A DNA stretch of 18,035 nt from NCBI GenBank assembly GCA_905193085.1, contig CAJJNI010000020.1:1-18035 (forward strand). Direction: 5' to 3'. Below are positions 6,578-14,812 of this stretch, piece by piece (within the stretch, counting starts at the first letter, position 1; each line of letters begins with the position of its first letter). Under the pieces are notes generated by a model. That model searched no databases. It saw only the letters and a program-made list of their open reading frames with translations, and was not told the DNA's origin. This DNA comes from an uncultured Lachnospiraceae bacterium (GTDB lineage: Bacteria > Bacillota > Clostridia > Lachnospirales > Lachnospiraceae). A program made the translations under genes and the position numbers.

Positions 6578-7555
6578 TTACTTCATCTGAGATAAAACAC
6601 TTCGTACTATAGATTCTATATCAACTGAAGCAAGTTTATTCAAATCATTATTTGTTTTTTCATCATGATGGTGTCCGCCACATGAACAGTTTCCACCACA
6701 TTTACCGCCACAGCCGGCAGCAGAATTACATTTTGATTTTGCAGCATTATCTTTTGACTTTGGTGCAAGATTTAACATTCTTCTTGCTTCCTGAGGTGTA
6801 GCCACTTCAAGCCCCATTGCATGTATAAGATTAACAAGCTTTTCTACAACCTGATAATTATACTGAGCTGTTGTATTTTCATCTAAATATGCACTGTCTT
6901 CAAAACCAATTCTGACAACTGTTGCACCCATTGCTATTGCAGCAGCAAGGAATGTCCAGTTATCTCTTCCAAAATGTGTAACACCCCATAATCTTCCTTC
7001 CGGAACAAATGAGCGGAAAGCTGCTAAAGCTTCCATTGTAGGCTGCATTCCACCTTTATGTCCAAAAACAAGGTTATAAAGAACAGGGTCTCTGAATGGC
7101 ATTTCTTTAGCTACCATTTCTACATTGTTAATCATTCCTATATCAAACACTTCAGTCTCAGGAAGTATTTCTTTTTCATAACACTGTTTTGCACAGTATC
7201 TTATATCATCAAATGAATTTCTGTAAACTGCTTCTCCTAGATTTGTAGAACCACCATTTAATGAAGCACTCTCAACACGCCAGTATTCAAGAGGATTACA
7301 TCTCTCTTCAATTGTCATGTTGGAAATTCCACCTGTACTTGCCTGTACTACAACATCTGTCTGAGCACAGATTTTTTCAAAGCTTTCTATAATAACACAT
7401 GTATCAGGTGTAAGCTCACCTGTTCTCTTCTTACAGTGAAGATGGCACATTGCAGCACCAGCCTGTACACTCTTTACTACATCTTTTGCCAGTTCGTCCG
7501 GATTAACCGGTGAAGGTCCGGCAACAGGTGCCAAAGAAATAATTACTTTTCTCAT
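6578..7555 (-). CDS. BKACE (DUF849) beta-keto acid cleavage enzyme with Cys-rich tail and encapsulation-like helix
   Basis: This 325-aa protein is a member of the beta-keto acid cleavage enzyme family, which uses acetyl-CoA to split a beta-keto acid into acetoacetate and a CoA ester in a Zn-dependent TIM barrel. Visible family features are the start ISLAPVAGP, the zinc ligands H38-L-H40, the glycine-rich VQASTGG, a GVTHFGRDNWTFLAAAIAMG block and VRIGFEDSAY, then VATPQEARRML closing the fold near residue 263. The substrate is unknown. The last 62 residues are not part of the family fold. They hold a Cys/Gly/His segment (C276, C282, C286, C290, C292, then HHH at 295-297) and a terminal amphipathic helix SVDIESIVRSVLSQMK (310-325). 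ATG at 7555 lies 13 bp after the racemase-like gene, so the two are translationally close partners. Confidence 0.9.
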   Translation of the reverse strand: MRKVIISLAPVAGPSPVNPDELAKDVVKSVQAGAAMCHLHCKKRTGELTPDTCVIIESFEKICAQTDVVVQASTGGISNMTIEERCNPLEYWRVESASLNGGSTNLGEAVYRNSFDDIRYCAKQCYEKEILPETEVFDIGMINNVEMVAKEMPFRDPVLYNLVFGHKGGMQPTMEALAAFRSFVPEGRLWGVTHFGRDNWTFLAAAIAMGATVVRIGFEDSAYLDENTTAQYNYQVVEKLVNLIHAMGLEVATPQEARRMLNLAPKSKDNAAKSKCNSAAGCGGKCGGNCSCGGHHHDEKTNNDLNKLASVDIESIVRSVLSQMK

Positions 7556-7568
7556 TTGCCATACACTC

Positions 7569-8234
7569 CTATTTGTTTTTCATCATTGCTTCTTTTGCAG
7601 CATCGTAGCTTAATCTTCCGAATTTAAATACAGGAACATCATATTCAGGGTGCTCTACTAATGCCATTGACATCTGTGCAAATACTACAACATCAACTCT
7701 GTCTACTAATTTAGCAAGAGCTGCGCGTACCTTTTCATCATGAAGAGCTCTGTCACCTGCATTTAATGCATCAAATGCTCCATCTGCAACTTCAATTGAA
7801 ACTTCCAAATCTTTTCCTGCTTCTTTTGCCATTTCAAGAATAGTCTGTTTTACAGGCTCCGCACTTGTTGGAACAGAAGATAAAATACCTATTTTCTTTG
7901 TAGCAGCTTCTACAGCTTTCTTTGCTACCGGCTCTTCAACGCTTATAACAGGAACAGGAATCATATCACGAATTTTCTTTGTAACTGTATTAACTGAAGT
8001 ACATGTAACTAAAATAGCATCTGCTCCTGCTTCTACAGCTCCCATGAAATAATTATACATTCTTCTTGCTACAGCAGGTGTTGCATATCCTGCCTTCTGT
8101 GTTTCCACAATAAGAGAACTGTCAGTTATATCAAACTGTTCAATATCAGGATTATCCTTTAAAAAAGGTTTTGTAAACGGATCTGACATCATCTCCATAA
8201 ATTTGTCTGTTGTGTGCAATGTACATAATTTCAT
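7569..8234 (-). CDS. Asp/Glu racemase-superfamily protein with a single catalytic Cys
   Basis: This 221-aa protein has the Asp/Glu/hydantoin racemase fold. The first catalytic site is intact (LVTCTSVNT, C78). The second, where racemases carry another cysteine, reads VVVFAQMSMALV (A186-Q187), so a two-base racemase mechanism is unlikely. Single-Cys members of the superfamily include decarboxylases, isomerases and lyases acting on small carboxylic acids; no specific reaction can be assigned. The annotated start is ATG at 8234, which has GGAG at the right distance; the GTG three codons upstream would touch the Shine-Dalgarno. It is 13 bp upstream of the BKACE gene and probably acts in the same pathway. 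Confidence 0.85.
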   Translation of the reverse strand: MKLCTLHTTDKFMEMMSDPFTKPFLKDNPDIEQFDITDSSLIVETQKAGYATPAVARRMYNYFMGAVEAGADAILVTCTSVNTVTKKIRDMIPVPVISVEEPVAKKAVEAATKKIGILSSVPTSAEPVKQTILEMAKEAGKDLEVSIEVADGAFDALNAGDRALHDEKVRAALAKLVDRVDVVVFAQMSMALVEHPEYDVPVFKFGRLSYDAAKEAMMKNK

Positions 8235-8279
8235 TTTTATCACTCTCCTATATTTATTCTGTCATAAAAATGGCAGTTA

Positions 8280-8933
8280 TTACCTTTCAATCGTTATATT
8301 TCCAAAATCAGGTCTTTCCCATATTTTGGTAATTACCTTAACCTTATGATTTTCTAAAATGGCTTTATAGCATACACCATCTAAATTCCAGTCGTCCTGA
8401 GTATAGTTACTGTCTTCATTTTGAAGCTTGTATTCTATATAGCTTTGGGCAAGACAGGCTCTTTGTAGTGCTTTATCAATATTATCGGCGGTAAGTCCCG
8501 CCTGCTCTTTCTGATAATTATTAAGTTGTCCAAGTATGGTCTGTGCTGACTGACTGCACTGCTGCTTTTGCTCATCAGTAAGAGATAATCCCTGATTTTC
8601 TGCCTCTGATGAAAGAATTACATCTTTGACAAAATTATTCATCACACTGTCTCTTGCCTCTACTCTTATGAAAATACCATTAGTATGTTTATTCCAGTAT
8701 TCTGTAGGATCATCAGGATTATATACTAAAGCCTGTGACTCAACAGCAGCCTCTCCATTTGTGATATAGTAACCTATATCTCCAAAACAGTATTCCACAT
8801 CATCAATTTTTACAATGACATCATCTAAATGATTCTTTACAAGATATTTGTCTTCTGTTTTAACTGAACACCCTGATATTATAAAAATCAAAATCAGTAC
8901 TGTTGATATAAGAATCTTTTTTCTTTTTTCCAT
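8280..8933 (-). CDS. Predicted lipoprotein with SurA/PrsA N-terminal-like region
   Basis: This 217-aa protein begins with a basic stretch (MEKRKK), a hydrophobic core and the lipobox ISGC at about residues 19-22, so it is predicted to be exported and anchored by a lipidated Cys22. The mature part, VIVKIDDVEYCFGDIGYYI and a following helical region with EARDSVMNNFVKDVILSSEAENQGLSLTDEQ, resembles the N-terminal chaperone domain of SurA/PrsA-type peptidyl-prolyl isomerases. No isomerase domain follows. I do not recognise a specific family. It sits inside the catabolic gene train, 33 bp after the DUF1537 kinase and 45 bp before the racemase-like gene. ATG at 8933 is preceded by a GGAAGGGG ribosome binding site. 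A folding or envelope role is an inference. Confidence 0.8.
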   Translation of the reverse strand: MEKRKKILISTVLILIFIISGCSVKTEDKYLVKNHLDDVIVKIDDVEYCFGDIGYYITNGEAAVESQALVYNPDDPTEYWNKHTNGIFIRVEARDSVMNNFVKDVILSSEAENQGLSLTDEQKQQCSQSAQTILGQLNNYQKEQAGLTADNIDKALQRACLAQSYIEYKLQNEDSNYTQDDWNLDGVCYKAILENHKVKVITKIWERPDFGNITIER

Positions 8934-8966
8934 ACTTAAAACCCCTTCCCTTTTATCTAATGTATA

Positions 8967-10409
8967 CTACTTCAATAGAATTTCTACTGCTTCTCTTAAA
9001 GTTGTAACTTCTCCAACATTTCCCGGAAAAATAACATATGGTATACCAGGAAAACGGCTTTCTTCTCCGGTCTTCCACACAGGAATACCTGGTCTTATCT
9101 GTCCCAGAACAAGAGCTTGTTTTACTTTAAGGGCTTTAACACCTACATCACTTGATGTAATTCCGCCTTTTGCAATTACGAATGCCGGTGTAACCTTTAA
9201 ATTTCCAACTAAAGCCTGAACACCATCTGATATTTTTACAGAACGCACAAGTGCAGCTTCCGGTGTATCATTTTCAACAGTCAACAGCTTACGGTTAGTA
9301 TAACATACAACGCTCTTTCCTTCTGAAATATACTTTTCACTGAGTGAAACAACTCTTGCGACTTCTTCATCAAGCCGGTCTTCAAGAACAAGGTCTGACT
9401 GAAACTCTATAAATTCCAATCCCTCAACTTTCTTTAACTCTTCAAGCTGGCTTGTTGTCTTCTGTGTATGTGAACCAACTACTATAATTCCGCCATTTGT
9501 GTTTCCCTCTTTTACCATATCTTTAGAAGTAAGAAGCGGAATATCGCTGACACCGCCAACTACCTTTACAAATGATGCTGCTGTACGGAACATGAAACGC
9601 TTTCCCTCTGCAAGTGCCTGGTAAAGTGCAGTACAAAATACACGCACATCACAGTAATCGAGCGCATTAACAATAACTTTATTGAAGTTATTAACTTCCA
9701 TCAACTGATGTTTAATTACATTCACTTCTCCGTTTCTAAGACTATAGAGACTGATTCTTGTTACATCAGAAGCTTTATATTCTCCCGCTGTCTTCTCCTC
9801 TACATACTCACAAAGATTTGAATGTGTATAACCAAATGTCTTATCTTTGGCAAATTCTGTCTCTCCTGCCGGAACAAGTTTTCCGCCATATTTTACATAA
9901 TGAATATCATCTGCTGTAAATCTTCCGCCTTCTTTGAAAAATGGGAACAGAATCTCGCCATGAATTTTTGTATTATTTTCACTTTCAAGGCATTCTTTTA
10001 ATAATTTAGTCTCAAGCGGATAATGACCTCTTAAAGTAGAATCACTTCTGCTTATTATTATAAATTCCTGATTGAGTTCTTTTGCAGCCTGCATTACATT
10101 AGCAGCAATTTCTTTATGAAGCATTGTTGTCTGCTCAACTGTAAGACCCCTTGAATTTGTAAGTATATAGAATAACTTATCATCAAGCATGAAGCCTTTT
10201 TTGATACTCTCAACTGTCCAGTCTGTAAAAACTGTAATATCATGTACGGTCTGAACTCCTGTCGGGTCATCATCTAATACTACAAATTTAACTTTACTTT
10301 TTGCAATCTCAGCATCAAGCTGTTTTTGCATTGCTTCTTCATCATAACCAATCTGTGCAAAACGTTTATTTAATTCTTCAAGTGATATAGCTGATGTTAT
10401 ATCTGCCAT
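8967..10409 (-). CDS. DUF1537 four-carbon acid-sugar kinase family protein
   Basis: This 480-aa protein belongs to the DUF1537 kinases, which phosphorylate four-carbon acid sugars such as D-threonate, D-erythronate or 3-oxo-tetronate. The N-terminal substrate domain shows VVLDDDPTGVQTVHD (residues 43-57), the TNSRGL loop and SRSDSTLRGHY (120-130). The C-terminal nucleotide domain shows IVVGSHTQKTTSQL, AKGGITSSDVG and PGIPYVIFPGNVG near the end. Known DUF1537 neighbours (PdxA2, OtnC aldolase, LtnD dehydrogenase, RuBisCO-like protein) are all absent here. Instead it lies between a glycosidase-like gene (25 bp upstream) and the lipoprotein, racemase-like and BKACE genes, so its substrate could differ from the characterised ones. 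ATG at 10409 has GGAGG upstream. Confidence 0.9.
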   Translation of the reverse strand: MADITSAISLEELNKRFAQIGYDEEAMQKQLDAEIAKSKVKFVVLDDDPTGVQTVHDITVFTDWTVESIKKGFMLDDKLFYILTNSRGLTVEQTTMLHKEIAANVMQAAKELNQEFIIISRSDSTLRGHYPLETKLLKECLESENNTKIHGEILFPFFKEGGRFTADDIHYVKYGGKLVPAGETEFAKDKTFGYTHSNLCEYVEEKTAGEYKASDVTRISLYSLRNGEVNVIKHQLMEVNNFNKVIVNALDYCDVRVFCTALYQALAEGKRFMFRTAASFVKVVGGVSDIPLLTSKDMVKEGNTNGGIIVVGSHTQKTTSQLEELKKVEGLEFIEFQSDLVLEDRLDEEVARVVSLSEKYISEGKSVVCYTNRKLLTVENDTPEAALVRSVKISDGVQALVGNLKVTPAFVIAKGGITSSDVGVKALKVKQALVLGQIRPGIPVWKTGEESRFPGIPYVIFPGNVGEVTTLREAVEILLK

Positions 10410-10434
10410 AATCTATTCCTCCAACATCTGTCTC

Positions 10435-13158
10435 TTACTTTTCAAACATCCAGTCAAGCATATCTAAAGTATCTCCTGCAAGACCTGCATGACGTGGTTT
10501 TATCTCTACGCCTGCCGGAACAACACCTAATATTGCATATGCGCCCATATCCATGGATATTTCGTGAGTACCTTTTTCATACTGGAATACATGAACATTT
10601 ACAACAGGAGAATTGTCTACTTTAAGTGCTTCTCCAAGAACGCATGACAAACCGCCCCTGTCATCTGCATGAGTGTTAGTTTCCAAATCAGGAACACGCA
10701 TCCAGTCTTTGTTATTCTTTCCTTTAACCTTAAAATATCCGATAAGAATCTGGCTGTCTTCCTCTAATTCTATCTTAAATTTTGCACCTGATTTTATTGC
10801 ATTTTCCTTACTCATTGAAATTCCTGTAAGACCTTTGATTTCAGGAGCAACATTCTGGATTTTTGAAGGTGCATCTGTAAATACATTGTTGCCCTTCTTA
10901 ATTTCATATGTAGGATATCCTTCCGTAAGAACTTTAAATTTCGCCTGTGGCAAAGGTTTAATACTGGCTAAATCTTCTGTCTCTTCTGATGGATAAATTC
11001 CATTCTTCATATCTTCAAGATGTTTTGTAAAATTATTATACTCTTCTTCATACTTAGGAAGACACTGTGTCCAATGTCCAAATTTTTCACCGTCAGGGAA
11101 AGGAATTTTTCTCTGTGGTGTCTGCATGCTGTTTGCATATAAATATGTTTTATCAGTAAGTTCAGCAAGTTTACGATAAAGCTCAAGACTTTCTTTCATC
11201 AAAACTTGTGCGTCTTCTAAAAGTGTCAAATCACCATGTAAATCTTCGCCCATCGTATTTTTATAAGTTATAATTTTAATTGCAGCTTCAATCTTCTTAC
11301 CATATGATTCTGCCATTAAATCAATTGCTTCTATATCAGTCTGCCAGTACGCATACTCATCTGTATTGCATGCTATCTTTTCTTTGGCAATATTGATTAA
11401 TGCAAGAGCTCTCTTAGCATAGTATCTTACTTCTTCAACCATGTCGAGTGGAGTCTCACCAAAATGTCTTTCACCCTTCAACTCTCTTTCAACAAATTCG
11501 TCCGGTATCTCACCAGGAGTTGAAGCTGATTTCCACAATTCTACATTTGGTCTGTATTTTTTTACATGAGTAAACTGTGTCATCTGCATTCCAAGACTCA
11601 TTGTCTGGCGATTACCTTCAGTAATACCGACACGACGTAAAATTCTCGGTGCAACTTCGCCGGCGCACTCTATTGCTTCTAAAATAACAGCCCCTGTGCT
11701 TTCGTCACACTCGAAATGCTCAGCAAATCTTTCTGCCCAGTAAACTTTTTCTGTATGCTCATCAAGCTGTGGATTCCATGCGTATCTAAACCATGTTTCA
11801 TACCATAACCAGTCTCTGTCAATCTGCTTAAGTCTCGGTTCTGTCTTATCCGGTGAATATGGCCAGTCCCAGTAAAAGAGAGGATATAAGTGAAGACCGC
11901 TTCCACCAAGTCTGTACTGTCCGGCCTGAACACATTTCTGGATAAAAGCAGGTGCACCAAAACGGAATGGCTCAAGGTTCGCAAGAACATGAATATTCAT
12001 AATATGAGTCTGTCCATGAGAGCTTAAATCTTCATGAATTTTCTGCCAGTCACCTGAAGGTAAAAATGTAGTAAGACTTTCTCCATTATATTTCCACATT
12101 GTGTAAATATTTGAATACATCTTTACAGCCTGACTCATGATTGCATTAGGGTCACAGTCATGGCCTCTTAAAATGAGTGGCGGCTCTTCTGTAAGTCCTG
12201 CCTGTTTTACACCTTCTTTAACTGCCGGCAGAATTGTCTCCAAAAACCAGTCTGTCTTATTCTGTGTTCCTCGCAATGCTTCTCCAAGACATACCATAAG
12301 TCCGATATGTGGAAAAGATTTTATAAATTCAACGATACATTCTTTTGTGTATTCTGCAACAAAAGGGTCAATTGAACTTTGAAGAGGGTCAAGACCATGC
12401 TTGATTGCAAAAGGATATGGAATATGTATATTGTAAAACTTAAGTACAACCCAGATTCCTCTTTTATCACATTCCTCAGTAAGCCAGTCAAATATTTCTT
12501 TGTTCATGGCAAACTCTTCTTCTGTAACTTCCAAAGCTTCCGGATATTTCTTTAATTTAATAAGTGATGAAAATGGGTGTCCGCTCCACAGATACAAAAC
12601 ATTACATCTGTTTTTAAGCATCATATCCATCATTTCTTCCCAGTGTTTCTTATCATAAAACCATGGGAATCTTGAAGGTGTAATCGGATACTCATATGTC
12701 TTTCTCGGCGGCTCAATTTTTGTAAGTTGCAGACCGATAACAGGGCCTCTTAACTTAAGCTTAGGAGCATCTGCCATAAATAATTCATGAGGGAATGCGC
12801 CGCTCTTTTTTATCTGCTCTATAAGTTCAAGACAGCCATATAATGTTCCTGTGGCATCAACACCTGAAATCACAAAAAACTGTGTAGGAAGTGTTGCTAT
12901 ATAAAAGCCTTCCTGTCCGTCAACTTTATCGTGATATAAAAGTTCTTTGGTCTCTTCGAGTTTCTTAATTAAACCGGAATCATTTCTGTTTCCGGCATAT
13001 ACTTTAATTCCATCAAATTTACGGTAATCATACGCATCTTCTTCTGTGATATATTCAACATCAAAATTATCTTCTTTGAGGAAGTCTGCCAGCTTTTCAA
13101 TTCCGAAAGCTATTCTTTTATTTTCTGAGTTCGGTTTTACTAAATATACTTTGCTCAT
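10435..13158 (-). CDS. Large GH67/GH20-like glycosidase, possible alpha-uronidase
   Basis: This 907-aa protein has no signal peptide or membrane segment, so it is predicted to be cytoplasmic. Residues about 1-125 look like the zincin-like N-terminal domain seen before GH67, GH20 and related catalytic domains (FFVISGVDATGTLYG at about 94-108). A TIM-barrel-like region follows: LRGPVIGLQL, WEEMMDMMLKNRCNVLYLW, LMVCLGEALRG (E293, a candidate catalytic acid) and LRGHDCDPNAI (H333, D334, D336). After it come YPLFYWDWPYSPDK, an all-helical region, and a beta-rich C-terminus. The best guess is a hydrolase cleaving uronic acids (alpha-glucuronidase or alpha-galacturonidase) from imported oligosaccharides, supported by its place 9 bp after uxaA. 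The activity is inferred. ATG at 13158 has AGGAG upstream. Confidence 0.7.
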   Translation of the reverse strand: MSKVYLVKPNSENKRIAFGIEKLADFLKEDNFDVEYITEEDAYDYRKFDGIKVYAGNRNDSGLIKKLEETKELLYHDKVDGQEGFYIATLPTQFFVISGVDATGTLYGCLELIEQIKKSGAFPHELFMADAPKLKLRGPVIGLQLTKIEPPRKTYEYPITPSRFPWFYDKKHWEEMMDMMLKNRCNVLYLWSGHPFSSLIKLKKYPEALEVTEEEFAMNKEIFDWLTEECDKRGIWVVLKFYNIHIPYPFAIKHGLDPLQSSIDPFVAEYTKECIVEFIKSFPHIGLMVCLGEALRGTQNKTDWFLETILPAVKEGVKQAGLTEEPPLILRGHDCDPNAIMSQAVKMYSNIYTMWKYNGESLTTFLPSGDWQKIHEDLSSHGQTHIMNIHVLANLEPFRFGAPAFIQKCVQAGQYRLGGSGLHLYPLFYWDWPYSPDKTEPRLKQIDRDWLWYETWFRYAWNPQLDEHTEKVYWAERFAEHFECDESTGAVILEAIECAGEVAPRILRRVGITEGNRQTMSLGMQMTQFTHVKKYRPNVELWKSASTPGEIPDEFVERELKGERHFGETPLDMVEEVRYYAKRALALINIAKEKIACNTDEYAYWQTDIEAIDLMAESYGKKIEAAIKIITYKNTMGEDLHGDLTLLEDAQVLMKESLELYRKLAELTDKTYLYANSMQTPQRKIPFPDGEKFGHWTQCLPKYEEEYNNFTKHLEDMKNGIYPSEETEDLASIKPLPQAKFKVLTEGYPTYEIKKGNNVFTDAPSKIQNVAPEIKGLTGISMSKENAIKSGAKFKIELEEDSQILIGYFKVKGKNNKDWMRVPDLETNTHADDRGGLSCVLGEALKVDNSPVVNVHVFQYEKGTHEISMDMGAYAILGVVPAGVEIKPRHAGLAGDTLDMLDWMFEK

Positions 13159-13167
13159 ATCTTTCTC

Positions 13168-14649
13168 CTATAATGTCACACCCTGTTTAAATATCGCCAT
13201 ATCATGGAAACCTGCTTCCTCAGCCTTAACCTTGCGGCCTGAAGCAACATCTAATACATAGTTAAATAAATCCATTGCAAGTTCTTCCATAGGTGTCTCT
13301 TCAACTAATTTTCCTGCATTGAAATCAATCCAGTTAGTCTTCTTATTATATAAAGTTGAGTTACTTGAAATTTTAACTGTAGGTACAGGTGATGCAAATG
13401 GAGTGCCTCGTCCTGTTGTAAACAATACTATATGTGCACCTGATGCAGCAAGAGCTGTAGATGCAACCAAATCATTACCCGGTGCACTCAGAAGATTAAG
13501 TCCCTTTGTGCATACAGGTTCACCATATGATAACACACCCTTGACAAGAGCACTTCCTGACTTTTGTGTACAGCCGAGTGATTTATCCTCAAGAGTTGTT
13601 ATACCACCTTTTTTGTTACCCGGTGAAGGGTTTTCATAAATTGTCTGGTCATGTTTTTTAAAGTAATTTTTAAAGTCATTGATTAAATCAACTGTCTTTT
13701 CAAAAAGCTGCTCATTTTCACAACGGTTCATAAGAAGAGTTTCCGCACCAAACATTTCCGGAACTTCTGTAAGAATAGTTGTACCACCTTTTGAAATAAG
13801 TATATCTGAAAATGCTCCAACTGTAGGGTTAGCTGTGATTCCTGATAATCCGTCAGAACCACCGCACTTCATACCTATAACAAGCTCTGAAGCATCAACT
13901 TTTTCTCTTTTAAAACTTCCTGCATATTCTGCAAGTTCTTCTAATAATTTAAGTGCGTCTTCCTGTTCATTTTCACTTTCCTGACAAACAAGGAATTTAA
14001 CACGCTTTTCATCGTATTCGCCAATGTATTTCTTAAGTTCTCCGATATTGCTGTTCTCACAGCCAAGTCCAAGTACAAGAACTCCGCCTGCATTTGGGTG
14101 GTTGATTAAGTCGGCAAGAATTGTTCTTGTATGCTCCTGGTCATCACCCATCTGTGAACAACCATATGGGTGTGGAAATGCAACCACTTCTTCAATTGTT
14201 CCTTTAACAAGATACTGGGCTTTCTTCTCTATTGAGCTTGCAATTGAATTAACACAACCAACTGTTGGGATAATCCAAAGTTCATTTCTTACGCCAACTT
14301 TTCCGTCAGCTCTCTTAAATCCGTCAAAATAAGCCGGTTCGCTCGGTTTAAGACCTGAACCTGCAGGTTCATATGTATATTCAAGCAAATCGCCTAATGC
14401 TGTCTTAACATTATGTACATGAACCCATGCACCTTTGCCAATTGATTCTTTGGCATATCCAATACGAAAACCATATTTAATTATCTCTTCGCCTTCTTTA
14501 ATATCGCGAAGTGCAAATTTGTGTCCCTGAGGAATATCTTCAACAGTAGTTACTGAAATTCCATTAACATCTAATGTTGTATTTTTATCTATAGGCTTTA
14601 ATGCTACTGCCACATTATCATCTTTATGAATGCGAATAAAATCCTGCAT
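13168..14649 (-). CDS. uxaA: Altronate dehydratase
   Basis: This 493-aa protein is full length for UxaA, which dehydrates D-altronate to 2-keto-3-deoxygluconate in galacturonate breakdown. Residues 1-95 form the SAF domain (MQDFIRIHKDDNVAVALKPI ... WVHVHNVKT). The catalytic part carries the blocks GVRNELWIIPTVGCVN (about 117-132), VAFPHPYGCSQMG, LGLGCEN, IGMKCGGSDGLSGITANP, LGCTQKSGSA and APGNDLVASTALAASGAHIVLFTTGRGTPFASPVPT. The family uses Fe2+/Mn2+, and conserved Cys and Asp/Glu positions are retained. It has SAF and large domains in one chain, as in E. coli. ATG at 14649 has CGGAGG upstream. It is separated from uxaB by 163 bp that contain a perfect hairpin, and is 9 bp from the next gene. 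Confidence 0.96.
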   Translation of the reverse strand: MQDFIRIHKDDNVAVALKPIDKNTTLDVNGISVTTVEDIPQGHKFALRDIKEGEEIIKYGFRIGYAKESIGKGAWVHVHNVKTALGDLLEYTYEPAGSGLKPSEPAYFDGFKRADGKVGVRNELWIIPTVGCVNSIASSIEKKAQYLVKGTIEEVVAFPHPYGCSQMGDDQEHTRTILADLINHPNAGGVLVLGLGCENSNIGELKKYIGEYDEKRVKFLVCQESENEQEDALKLLEELAEYAGSFKREKVDASELVIGMKCGGSDGLSGITANPTVGAFSDILISKGGTTILTEVPEMFGAETLLMNRCENEQLFEKTVDLINDFKNYFKKHDQTIYENPSPGNKKGGITTLEDKSLGCTQKSGSALVKGVLSYGEPVCTKGLNLLSAPGNDLVASTALAASGAHIVLFTTGRGTPFASPVPTVKISSNSTLYNKKTNWIDFNAGKLVEETPMEELAMDLFNYVLDVASGRKVKAEEAGFHDMAIFKQGVTL

Positions 14650-14812
14650 AATTTCCTCCGTATTATGAGCAGGATGCCGGCAGCTCCCGGCATCCTCTCC
14701 TTATTATGTAAACCTTCTTTTCTGGCACTTAAATGATGTCATACGAATTGCTGCACAGCAAAGCTGTTCCCTCAATCCTGAAACATTGAAACATTACGGT
14801 CATGACACCATA
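14650..14812 (-). repeat. uxaB-uxaA intercistronic region with perfect 10-bp hairpin
   Basis: AGGATGCCGG (14671-14680) and CCGGCATCCT (14687-14696) are perfect inverted arms around a 6-base loop. The hairpin lies 11 bp before the uxaA Shine-Dalgarno in the leftward mRNA. There is no U tract, so it is more likely an RNA processing or stability element than a terminator. A second small hairpin (ACAGC-TTT-GCTGT on the minus strand, near 14756-14772) precedes it. The other sequence in this gap shows no ORF and no convincing promoter. Confidence 0.6.

Noticed and set aside
11679..11990. Minus-strand frame inside the glycosidase-like gene
   Set aside because: It overlaps the 907-aa frame on the same strand, has no ribosome binding site and no recognisable domain.
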